Below are positions 11,277 to 22,362 of a stretch of 64,000 bases of DNA, piece after piece. Location of the stretch: NCBI GenBank assembly GCA_963931925.1, contig OZ007582.1, forward strand, positions 35,888,336-35,952,335, given 5' to 3'. How positions within the stretch are numbered: the first letter of the stretch is position 1; every line of letters starts with the position of its first letter. Source of the stretch: Onchidella celtica (taxonomy: Eukaryota; Mollusca; Gastropoda; Systellommatophora; Onchidiidae). The translations under genes were made by a program, and so were the position numbers. The notes beneath the pieces are model-generated. The model saw only the letters and a program-made list of their open reading frames with translations, did no database searches and was not told where the DNA came from.

Positions 11277-12509
11277 TGTCGCGATGTGGGTTACATGGGG
11301 ATATTTCGACTGACACTCTTTCGAGGTCCGCTCCCACAATCGACGAACACACAAAAATAAATACTTGCACTCTAGAAACTAAATAAATCAATTGCTTTCA
11401 ATTTTAGCAGAACTGTAGAGCAGTTTAATTACAGGAATTAATGTAACAAATATAATTATAAATATATATATCAATTCAAAGGCAACTGAATCTAACTAAT
11501 GGAACTACAGCTTTTATAAAGACTAACGAATTCAATCTAACTACTTGCAGGTCATATGAGTTATATGGCAAATAGAATCCGCGCACGTGGCGACAGATTT
11601 AACAGTTTAAATTCTATTAATTCAATGAGACATGTTATGATGTGGACATTTCCTCTAGACACGCCATGGAGAATGCTTGTACAACCATGCGTTGTCTGGC
11701 GGTAGCTCTGAAACTGTCTTCAAAAGTAAGTAGAACGGTTCACTTTCATCATTACAAATTAGTATAGACTCTCACCATGCGGCCCTCACTGGGAGTGAGA
11801 GCGCTGGATGTAAACGCTGTGGGTTTATATCAAACCAAGTAGCTTAGGCTCTGGAGCTTTAAATCAGGCCCCTCACAATGGACTGCTCAACTGCGTCTCC
11901 ATGTCCCTCATCTGGCTGAGGACTATCGCCGTCCACCTCGTAAATGGATTTTCTACATGTGGCCCAGAACTAAGTTCTGCATGGCCTTAAATACTGGACT
12001 GCATCTGCAGCTTACCGTCTAATTCCTGGATTGTGATTGGTGCAACCACTTCTAGCTCAGCTGCCGAACTGAGTTATTTTAAGTAACAGCCCTACGCAAC
12101 GACCTTGGGTCGACATCAAAGGTCGAATTACTTCAATACAATATAATATAAATTTTATAGCAATAAATTCTTAACATGTTCAAAACCCCGAGCTTTTACT
12201 CTGGATCACGGTTTTTCTGTACGTCAACAGACGTCTCAATAACATTTAATTCCTACTCACCCCTTCCCTCTTTACTAACCCTAGTTCAAAACACGAGATA
12301 CAACAAGTGCTCAGTCATGCACACCTACGCTGTCCCTCTATCCTTCCCCACCTTCTGTCTATCTATCAGGGAAAAAACTGTTCAAAACACATTGTTTACG
12401 AGACCAGCTCAAGGCCAAGTTATGCTGGCTCGTACAATAATTACGTTTCTAAAAATTACTTACTGCTCTCGCAAAAATTTACTCTTATGAATTAAATCTG
12501 GTCTTGACA
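11277..12509 (-). mobile_element. Solo LTR, family 2 copy 1 (CCAAT/TATA LTR)
   Basis: Ends are TGTCGCGATG and GGTCTTGACA in window orientation, flanked by perfect 5-bp duplications TGTGT (11272-11276 and 12510-12514). On the minus strand it matches the solo LTR at 52977-54179 over most of its length. Promoter-like parts on the minus strand are GCACCAATCA and TATTTAAG about 50 bp apart. Length 1233 bp. Confidence 0.93.
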
Positions 12510-12580
12510 TGTGTCATATTTCACAATGGTTATATTTCCGATGTCACTTCATGTATGCCTGTTGTTGAATTTATATAGTT

Positions 12581-13818
12581 TGTCACAAATCCCAGACTGG
12601 GAGATGTAATAAGTATGACAGGACAACAATCACGAACAAACAAGTTTAACACTTAACAGAACAACCCATCAGACTCACACATTTATTAAACATAATTATA
12701 CATATAATAGCGCAATTACATACATTATATTATTGAAATGACTGCCGTACAACGGCCTTATTCTCACACACACTCTCCCTCGGATCCACAATCCGGTAGT
12801 CACTCCTAAAGGCACTTCGGCCTCAGCCTCTCCCCTCAGGGTCTTAATAGCACGTTAATAATTTACTGGCACCGCAGTCTCTCAATATCACCTTCCTATT
12901 GTCATACACCTTAGCACTCCCCTAGCACCTCAGCAGGGCAATAACACATTATTATTTCCATAGCCGTCAACATGGCAACAACATAGTATCAGTTCACTAG
13001 CCTATCAACATGGCAACAATATAGTATCTCATTCACTCTCATATCTACGTCCCTGTCCGTGGCCTGACTGCCACGACTTTATGTGCCTCTACTGTCCTGC
13101 ACTGACAGCCTCACTTCTGGCCTATGTGTGGCCTCCGGCCCTATGCTGGCCTATCCCCTGTGCTCATCGAGGTGGCTCTGCGGCCCGTCCCCGACACCTA
13201 CAAGAATAATATTACATTGGTATAATACCCTACCATTTCTATTCACTCCACCTCTCCTTACAACCCATGAAACGTACACACACTAGTTCACCTTTCACTC
13301 ACCACACATCTTACGGTAACACACTTCCGTCGGAGTACACACTACTCACTCGCGCTACAAATCCATGAACTCACTTTCATCTATCGCTCGTGGCGCACAT
13401 TGCTATATCCAATATCAAGGTCTTCCACATTCCTCACATATACTTATTCACATCATGGTAATAGACGAATATAATATACTACATCAATCATAATAATCAA
13501 TCAACATTCTACGTACCAGTCATAACTGGAAAGACTCTCACTAGTCTTCTCGACTGCTTCCCTTTATGTCCGCCCGATGGGCTCTTATTCACAGGTCCGA
13601 TCCCTAGGACCTTCTAACTTGCAGTGATAGTAATCCAGCGCTTTCGCCTCATTCAGACTTCCACACCACTCATACACGCATGCTTTTCCCACTTGTCTGC
13701 ATGGGTTATTTTTACTCTTCCCCTTTCACGTCTTTTCCTATCCGTCTGTCGTGAGCTCTTCTTATTCTACACCCGCTCTGTAGCAATCCCCTTAATTGCA
13801 CTCACTCCACTCGTGACA
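12581..13818 (-). mobile_element. Solo LTR, Gmr1-like family (copy 2)
   Basis: Minus strand starts TGTCACGAGTGGAGTGAG and ends GGGATTTGTGACA, with 5-bp duplications TAGTT (12576-12580 and 13819-13823). It is closer to the LTRs at 56838 and 62379 than copy 1 but keeps the 319-nt intron-like segment (13198-13516). It also differs in a segment near its 5' end. Length 1238 bp. Confidence 0.94.
13198..13516 (-). other. Intron-like segment inside solo LTR copy 2
   Basis: On the minus strand it runs from GTACGT (after ACTG) to ATTCTTGTAG (before GTGTCGG). Removing it gives exactly the ACTG-GTGTCGG junction found in both LTRs of the young element. Same length as in copy 1, 319 nt. A 3-bp GGT microhomology at the ends means a plain deletion is also possible. 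Confidence 0.6.
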
Positions 13819-13960
13819 TAGTTATGATACATATGTTTATGTAATAATGCATAAGATGTGTGTAACATGTATGTGCTCTTCAACGCTCTGTGAAGGAGAA
13901 TTTCCCTCATGGGATAATAAAGAGTGATTCTTATCTTATCTTATGTCATCTTATCTTAAA

Positions 13961-15734
13961 ACCTGTGGAGGGCTCAAAGTGGCCTTTGTCATGCTGCGGC
14001 ACCGTTTAACTCAAACTCACACTAAAACCATTTATCTTGAACTCCCAAGTCTCATCTAGTTCTTACATTCCATAATGCTAATGGTATCATTTAATATTGT
14101 AATATAATAGTAAAGAATATTTATCTTATTATGTCGAGAGTCAGGAGCAGGGCTGGAATCATAGCGGTCACTATAAGTTCCTGTGCAAAGCAAAGGGTAC
14201 TGCGGCGGAATTTTCTTCCGCGCTTCAAAAACCAGTGTGAATTTGCGTGCACGGGGGTCCCTAAACCCCTGATGCGTTTGGGCAAGCGGCCAGTGTGTCC
14301 ATGTGGCTGGGATGTGGAAAATTAATGGCAGTTTTACATTTTATGTGTATTCTGTTGTAACTGCCTTACTTTAATTAGAAAATTATCTTTGTGGCTATCA
14401 TTCTCCATGTGACAAGTTTTTCACTTTTGTGGCCATATTGTTGCTCATTGTCATTGCAAGCAGCTCACTGCATTATAACATCCCCATACCTGAGCACGAG
14501 CTGGTGTACACAGGAATGGGAATATCCCCAAACTGTTTATAATGATGTCAGTATTTGCCGAGACACAGAATACCGGGACGGACCATTCTTTCTTTCACTG
14601 TATGTCCACAACCTGAGCGCGTATAAATACGTTGAGTACTATTCATAATGCTCTGTGGTACTAGTCTTTTTCGTTCAATTTCGAAGGGGTGTGGTGCGAA
14701 TTGTTGCATTGTTGGCATGGATGATACGCACGCAAGTCGCGGACGGAATTTGGAGAATTGAAGCGTCTCGGTATCTGCGTCTCGGGTATTAGCCGACACA
14801 ACTGGAAAACCAAGACAAATCATTCAGTCTTTTTGTGCAGTACTCAAAAAGTGGGTGAAAATTTAAAACACTTTTCTTTATCCAAACTTACCTTGAGATG
14901 AACTCTATTACTGTATTAGTCCTGAAAAACTGGTTTCTCAAGGACCTACGACAGTAGAGAAATTTGAAAGAAATGCCTCGCAAGCATGATTGTTTACTTA
15001 TACATATACTTATAATCATGTAGCTTTAAAAATCATCACCGTTCGCTAAGACTGTAGCCACTCAAATATTCGAAAAAATTGATGTTTAGGTATGTTCAAC
15101 GACATTCCATACCGCATCGAATGATCTTGGCTATAGACCCCAGCGCCGAAAAGTCATCGAACTGGAAACTTTCAAAAAGTTTTTTGCTTTTCCTGAAAAG
15201 TGGTCAAAACGGATTACTGCAGTTTAAGGGAACGGTGACAAAATATGCCAGGCTTAATAATTATGACATTATATTAACTACATGTAGTTTGTGCCATTGA
15301 TACTTATCGCACAAGACTTATGTTTTAAGCCTTTTCTGCTTTATGAACACCTGATCCGCTGGTGCAGGCTATAATATTTACTTTGGTCTAACGCTATAAT
15401 AATATATTGCTGTAGTGTTGGAATTTCAAGAACTGTTCTGAATATCGGTCTGTACGTATTGATCTACCATAATATGAAATGTCAATTGTGAAAATGACCT
15501 GTGGGTTCTTTCAAAAGTTAAAGTAGTAAAATAAAACTAAAAGTATTTAAAAACCTGGAATTTCAAATCACGTATTGCTCAAGATTTCCTTGTATGCACT
15601 TGCTTTTGCCAGTAAAAACGTAGCCAATACAGCAAGAGCCAATTAGCTCCAGCTCCTTAATATTGTAAACAATAAAGACATGAAACTTAAAAATGAGAGG
15701 GTGTATCCTACAAATTATTTACGATAGGATCACA
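13961..15734. other. Gene-poor stretch
   Basis: Apart from the repeat at 14571-14800 I see no family-level similarity. The 64-codon frame at 14131-14325 is cysteine- and arginine-rich but has no start context or splice support I trust. Confidence 0.45.
14571..14800. repeat. ~230-bp interspersed repeat, copy 1 (copy 2 at 30135)
   Basis: Shares TTTTTCGTTCAATTT, GAAGGGGTGTGG, GCATGGATGATA/ACATGGATGATA and GGACGGAATTTGG with 30135-30360 in the same orientation. No coding frame is conserved between the two. Confidence 0.75.
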
Positions 15735-16050
15735 AAGATCTCTTGTTTCATCAAGTTTCTAGACCATCCAGAAGCAGCAGAATAGTACACACGAAAGCAA
15801 ACAGCAAGGTACAAGAGATCGTTTTTGCTCTGAGCGATTCTCCTTAACTATGCCATATTTCTCGAAGGTTCCATAACATGTCACTAATTCATTTATGCCT
15901 ATTAGTGAATTATTGAGTTATATTTTCATGTCATGATGCATAAGATGTGTTACCTTATATGTACTGTTAAACGCTCTGTGAAAGAGGATTTAACTCATAG
16001 GATAATAAAGTGATTCGTATCTCTTATCTCCTATCTCTTATCTTATAATA
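15735..16050 (+). mobile_element. ~300-bp interspersed element, uninterrupted copy
   Basis: Intact relative of the interrupted copy at 11125-13960. It begins with a hairpin-forming pair (GATCTCTTGT at about 15738, ACAAGAGATC at about 15812) and ends GATAATAAAGTGATTC followed by TCTTATC repeats. Confidence 0.8.
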
Positions 16051-19000
16051 CCATACTCATCTTGAGAGATTGAGACAGAGTTTGTGTTGTTTGTGCTGAA
16101 GACCAGGGTGAAAACTACCATCAACCATATTCACAAATACTAAGTCTTGTTGGCTCAATGATTCACAGAATACAAAAATGTGATTTTTAAAGTTGAGTTC
16201 CGATCATCAGTGTGTAAATTGAGGTGCAGAAGGAAATTTCCTGTCGTGTATTTCAATTCTACTCCAAGAAAATTCGTCTTTGTTTTTTTCGCCTCAAAAT
16301 GTGACCAACATTTAGTCTGTTCAAGTCGGCTGTGGCTCAAAATCACTGAAGATATTAAAATACATTGAACTTCAAGATCTTTCAAAATATGCCCAGGTAT
16401 AGATTTTTACGTCTTTATATGCGTAATACATTTTTGTAGAACTAGATATTGCATCCGGCATTATGCGGGAGAAACCTGTGAACCCACCGTTTAATCTCTG
16501 TCTCTCTCTCTTTTTGGTCTAGAAAGCTTCCCATAAAAATAAGCTACAATATTACTACAGATTTCATGCTTGCAGGAATAATACGCACTCACCTCTGGTA
16601 GGGAAATTCCGCGTATGAATTTTGTTTCCGGTGGGGTGGACCTATTACAGGGAGCCAAAACAAATATAATTGTATTTCACATTTTTACAACTTTTTATTT
16701 AAAAATACTTGAAATAGTTGAAACATGAATCAACACAATCGGTCAATACAAAAGCGATTGGGCTGGATTAGTTGACACTTACGAAAATTTTATAAGTTTT
16801 GAAACTGTCGCCATTTAGACTGTGGCGTCGAGCAAAAAGATAGCAAAATGTGCACCACAATTAATCACACCCGCCACTATCTTTACCATAATAAGATTTA
16901 AGGCTCAACGGTTAATAAGCCTTTCATGATTACATGGGAAGTCTTACTGCCTTTTTGATGTGATATGAAATTCAGGAAATAGATTTATGAAAATTGAGAT
17001 TTCCGTTTCAGTTTCGAGTTTGAAGAAAGCGCATTGACACAATAGCGGCCATATTGTGCTTTACTTTAAAAGGGTCATCTTTTTACACTGTCCATTTTTT
17101 GTTTTTTTCCTGAGTATGCCTGTGTATCGTGTGATTATACGATATAAATGTTGTAAAACGCTTAGGATCCTGTTGGTCAACGCAATGAAGTGCTTTATAA
17201 ATGCTGTGTAGTATTATTATTAATATTATTATTATTAATGTAATGGGGTGAACATCGCCCACTGCAGCGGAAAGGGAGATAAACCCCTTATTTTGACCAG
17301 CTGGACGACTAGATGTGGTCAAGGGGAAGTAACCACACAGAAACCATAGATAATCTCCCCTTATAGTTTGATCGTGCACTTGACATGAGTCATGTAGTGT
17401 TGAGTAACATTGCCAACTGATGTACTCACTGCGCCAATTTTAAACCATAGTCTTAGCGTTGTCTGTATTGTCCAGGATTGGTCAATTTAAGTGAGCATCC
17501 TTGGTGCCAGAAGTAGAATCTGGTTATGTATCACTACATTGTAGGTTTTGTTTAGTATTTATCTAGTTTAGTAATATTTCATTAAGATGGTGTATTTACA
17601 ACATACACGAGCGAGAGGGTAGCTTTTAAAAATGTTTTTATTTGTTATAGTGTTTTGTTAGAATTTGCACTTAGTGAACTGTCAGGCAGTAATTGGGTTG
17701 CGTGTTTTTGGGTGACGCTTAGATGATAGCGTGGGTCAGTCAGTTCCACCCAAGTCTTCAAGACAGCAGGACGTGTCATTCCGCCCAGACTAACATAAAA
17801 GTAAAAGAATTGTAATTAATATTTCAAGATTTGTGAAGTGCCAGCTCTGATGATGTAGATCTAGATCAAGGGTGAATTCATTTGGTTAATTCACGTAAGT
17901 TGTACCCATTATTTTAGTTCTGGTACTTAATTTAATAATATTTAGATGATGTGAAATAATAATGAGTGGATTATACTTGGAAGTTTGACAAACTTTGTTC
18001 AGCTTGGTTAGGCAATCAGGCTAGCATCTAACAATCTATGGTAAAGTTTATCTTACTAAGTTTCTATCTTAGTATCTATCAGTATCCTGCAGAGAAAGGG
18101 TGTAAGGTTCTAGAATGCTATCAACGCTAGCGCGCATGATTAGTTCATGTAGTTAAATGGAAACATTTAAATGTAATTTATGACAGACTGATTTTATGTG
18201 AAGTGCTAACAAATAGTACTACTGGAGGGTGTGGTCTAAATCCCGCTACTTGGATCAGAGATAGACAGATCTAGATCGTTATTCTTAATCTGCAGTTGGT
18301 GCCATTCAGGCTCAACGTGTCCTTCTTAGGGACAGAGAGAGAGAGAGAGTTAACGGGCAAGAATTATAACCAAGTTATTTCTTTACTTTAGTTCTTTCGT
18401 GGGTTTGTAAGGTTATTGTTGGATGATTATTATTTCTAGGTTCCTTTAATTCAGCATTGTGACTATGATCTATGTGTAGATTTGTCTTGTGTGCCTTTTC
18501 GTTACATTTCATTGAAATCGTATTCATTACAGACTTTATGATAATGAGTAGACCAGTTAAGATGAAGAGAGAGGTGTTGGATTTGCAGAGCACGCGCGTG
18601 AGCCGTGAGTAGGTCACAGCAGACGCTAGCAGGCGTGATCACATGACTTTTGGTCAAGCGAGTCAAATCAAGACCGGGATTGGTTAGCTAATAGTGGAAG
18701 CTTGACCCAAACAACAATAACAAACCTGGCTGATTGTTTACAGTAGCTACCACACTCAAAAAGCATTTGGGATGTTGAATATCGGAATTATACTAAAGGA
18801 TGATGATTATTTACTTTAATTTCTTAATTTATATGTTTATTATAATGCCTATTTGATTTAGCATATCCTCTAAATAGGTGTTAAGTTGATTTTCTTCAAT
18901 TTGTACTGGTTGGGTCGGACTTTGAAACTTTTGAGGGTCGGGCCTTGAACTTATATTTGTTGATAGGATGAAGAGAAAGGCCTATGCTAGGTGTATGGAT

Positions 19001-20404
19001 GCATTGTCTATGCATCAGGTGTCATATTTTTATGGCATCCTTTGTAGGTGCTCATTGTCTGTTGTTTTGACACACTGACATATGTAATTGGACTCTGTTG
19101 TAATGAAGAGATCAGATGCATTGACTTAACTCAATCATAGGGGTTGTGGGTGTGGCTTGCCCAGTAGGCCTAATGTATGTCATCATTATTATGATATTAT
19201 CTTGTGCAGTATGTAATTATGTTCACTGAATATGTGGGAATGTTTTAGGTATATCAGTATTGTTGGAGGTAATGCAAGTGGGTTGACTTGACTGTTCAGT
19301 CTTGTAGTTGTACCATGTAGTTGGGTTTGGCTTTATGCCATGATTATCATATCACTTGTAGTGGGAGACTATAACTTACTATTGTTGGTTGAGACTTAGG
19401 TGTTGACTTATCATGTGGGTTGGTCCACCTAGAGATACTCCTATGACTTTATGAGTAAGGAGTTTGGTATTATATCCAGAGGATAGGAAAGGGATAAGTT
19501 TGGCTCTGAGTTGAGATAAGTCTGTGGCAGTATGGACTAGGGTTTTTGTGTAATATTAATAATCTGTACATGTGCGGGATTGAGCTGGGTTAGCTAATGG
19601 GGTATCTAAGTTAATTAAGTTTGACTTAGTGTGTAGATCAAATTAGCTTTTGCTATCCTCTGCTAATTATGATGGTAATTGTTAATTAAGGGATACTACG
19701 TTGTGCATGGGTGGGCTAAGTAAGTATACGGGATTGTCTCTTATTGAGCCATCTAGCACGGGCAGTTCTGTGGTATGAGTGTAGACTCAGCAGACTGCAT
19801 TTTATTGTAGTTAGTTTAACTCCAGCGCATTCCATAACTAGGATAGATTTGATGCGTACAGGGTGCGCGTATACACATGTAAGGCTTAATGTTATCTTAT
19901 CGGGAATCAAATTAAGTTCTTCCTAATTTAGAATAATGGCCGTTGTTATAATATAAGAATTATAACGTGTGGGATAGCCCTATGTCAGCTTGTAGTTAAG
20001 CCAAGGGAAGTAAACATGTTACTTGGTAGGCTTGCATATTATACTCGAGTTGGCTCCCTGGAGTGCTCACAAAGTAATAAATTACTGTTTCAGTGTTTGA
20101 TAGACATATTAGACCTTCCCCATGTTTAGTTTACAATGTGAAAATTATTAACTTTTTTGTTTTCTTTGATGCATTCTCTTGTTTTGGCATGATGTAATGA
20201 TTAACTAAATAATTCCTGTTTTTTTGGTTCTTCTTCAGCGCGCCTATCGGTTGGGTTTATTTATTGTGGTTTATTGTGGTTTATTGTCTTGTTTATTGTA
20301 CTGTTTATTGTCTAGTGTTTATTATTTGATTTGTTATTTTCTTTTCCTTTTAATAAAATTGTTGTCCTCTCAAAACCTGATAGTTTTGTTTGTATGTTTG
20401 TTTG
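16051..20404. other. Long T/G-rich non-coding stretch
   Basis: No gene recognised. A LINE/SINE-like 3' end with ATT tail (GTGCTTTATAAATGCTGTG then ATT repeats, about 17180-17240) is present. Two isolated TTGGTGCCA strings (17490, 18296) resemble primer-binding sites, but I found no paired LTRs. From about 18.8 to 20.4 kb the + strand is rich in T and G. Confidence 0.45.
17180..17240 (+). repeat. Retroelement 3' end with (ATT)n tail
   Basis: The AAGTGCTTTATAAATGC block followed by ATT repeats resembles the 3' ends at 35447-35491 (+) and 50484-50540 (-). Confidence 0.6.
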
Positions 20405-20520
20405 TGTGAGATAGCTATAGAGAGACCGCTCGTGTTCCCCGTCCCTGTTGCATTTTTGGTGTCAGATTAGATAGCTATAGATAGAGAGACCCGCTCGGTC
20501 CCGTTCCTGTGTTACATTAT
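20405..20520 (+). repeat. Tandem doublet of ~60 bp
   Basis: Two units share GAGATAGCTATAGA/GATAGCTATAGATAG, GAGACC(C)GCTCG and CCCGT(C/T)CCTGT. Confidence 0.75.
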
Positions 20521-20767
20521 TATTATTATGACCGACTATAACAATGATAGGACAGAAGAAGACCCTACCAGAAGCGTTCAGCAACGAACCAATTCTCTCG
20601 TGCCACTGGAAGAGAAAGGGTGATTTCTAAGTAAAATTAATTCTAATATTATTTTGTGATGCAGTTTATTTCAAAATTTAAATTTTGCAGAGGAGAGACA
20701 GGGCTGATGAAACAAGCTTGTACATTTTGGCGATAAAAGTGACAATCATTTCTTTGTGACTGTGGTG

Positions 20768-20970
20768 TTTGGTTCTTGTTCTTGTTTGTTCAAACTCACT
20801 TTTTGCACAACTGAGAAATTCGACGTTAAACATTTGCGACTTTGTATTATGATAAGGAGTTAAGAATAAAGCAGGGCCGTGATACAGCTTGGTAGGTGTC
20901 ACAACGAATTTTAAACAATTGTCAAATTGTGCATTTGCTGCAGGCCCCAACATCTTCTGAACTAAAGTCG
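20768..20970. mobile_element. Inverted-repeat element of the TTAGTTCTTG family, copy 2
   Basis: Left end TTGGTTCTTGTTCTTGTTTG, right end GAACTAAAGTCG; inner blocks GCACAACTGAGAA and GTATTATGATAAGGAGTTA match the other copies. Confidence 0.7.
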
Positions 20971-21559
20971 TCATATTTCGCAGGCCATCGTTATGGAATG
21001 TACTATTGTAAGCGTGAAGAACATACTGCTAATATCAGTTACCATTTGATCCTGAATTGAGAAAACTGGGAATATTTCACAGTGATATTTATTACTCTTA
21101 AGTGGCTAATGAAATTCACCGATGTATGGGCCAACTGTGCAAGTCTTTGGTTTTGTGGGAATAAATCGTATGCAAAAACTCCATGAAAATGTACATTTGA
21201 CTTGTTGACATCGACTGTAACCAGAGGCGAAAAGAGGAGTGACATGGAACATAGGAAACACCATCAACAGTAGAGTCATCGTCATCATTCATGATCTGTT
21301 TATTCATGGACAATTTTGCAGAAATCGTAATGCAGTTATGACAAATATATGTTAATCCTAAATAGTCCAAAGAGCTGTGAAACAGTATCAAACCACTGAA
21401 GTAGAACTTTTTTAACAAGAAGTAATACATTGCAAGACTTCACAATTTGGTCTGTGCAACCTGGAACGTGAAATACATGTACAGTTTGTTGAATGATATC
21501 GATAAATTAATAACAAAAGGTCAGTGTTACTATTGAAGATACTACATGGTAACGAAAGA

Positions 21560-21790
21560 GTAGCCATGTCCATTGGGGAATGTTGAATATAATCACAAAA
21601 AGGCTAGCAAAAGTCTGTAGGGAAAGTTTTAGGGGGTCACAAAAGCGCAACTGTCAGTGAGGAATGTTGAATAATCAGTAGCCTAGCTTTGTCTGTGGGG
21701 AATGCTGGACAATCACAAAAGTTAATTTTGCTAGAATGTCGGTGGGTGAATAATTCATAATCACCAAATGCCTGTTGGAATATTGATTAA
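21560..21790 (+). repeat. Degenerate tandem repeat, unit about 60-70 bp
   Basis: Repeated blocks of the form GTGGGGAATGTTGAATAATC followed by CACAAAA occur four to five times with indels. Confidence 0.65.
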
Positions 21791-22239
21791 TCGAGCTTAC
21801 ATTTGACCAGGACAATCAACATAATTATGTTTGCTATTGGTTCTAAACATTTCACGAAATGCTATCTTTTGGAATACACATTTGCAGAGACTGACAGCAG
21901 CACTTTTTATATACTGCGTACATAGATATACACTAGTGAACGACTGCGTATTATCTAATATCCACGAAATGTACATTTCCATCAGTCTAAGCTAAAGATT
22001 AAACAATATAATCATCCTGTTTTGAATATTGGAATAAATTCAACTCATAACTCAAAGACCTATGAGGATTACATAAATTTGTCAAATGACTTGAAAAAGT
22101 ATCCAAAGTTTAGATTTGTCAGAGGCCAATAATACATGTACAAATTTTGATGTTCTTTTCAAAGATTTACATAGAGCCCACTTAAGAAACCTCTTTGGGA
22201 CCTCTGGCTTACCGAAGAAGAAGAACAAGTAGTTCGAAT

Positions 22240-22245
22240 TTTATT
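22240..22245 (-). terminator. Poly(A) signal for the collagen-like gene
   Basis: AATAAA on the minus strand about 118 nt after the stop codon at 22363. The position suits a short 3' UTR; use is inferred. Confidence 0.5.
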
Positions 22246-22362
22246 TCATGTGACAAAAAGACGATTTCTGAATTTCAGAAATAAAGGAAGACGTTTGTTT
22301 TCATTCTATACTAATTAAACAGGTTAATAGCTGTTAGAGGTTATTCCCTTTTTCAAAAAGGT

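Larger units (their letters stand above)
11125..13960 (+). mobile_element. ~300-bp interspersed element split by two solo LTRs
   Basis: Three pieces (11125-11276, 12510-12580, 13819-13960) join to match the uninterrupted copy at 15735-16050. Shared blocks are TGTTTCATCAA, GAAAGCAAA, ATGTCACT, GCATAAGATGTGT, AACGCTCTGTGAA and GATAATAAAG, ending in TCTTA repeats. The gaps are the solo LTRs 11277-12509 and 12581-13818. The (TCTTA)n tail suggests a LINE-mobilised element. Confidence 0.85.

Noticed and set aside
17480-20520. Possible further LTR element, from TTGGTGCCAGAAG and similar primer-site-like strings
   Set aside because: No repeated LTRs, no polypurine tract and no retroelement protein in any frame.
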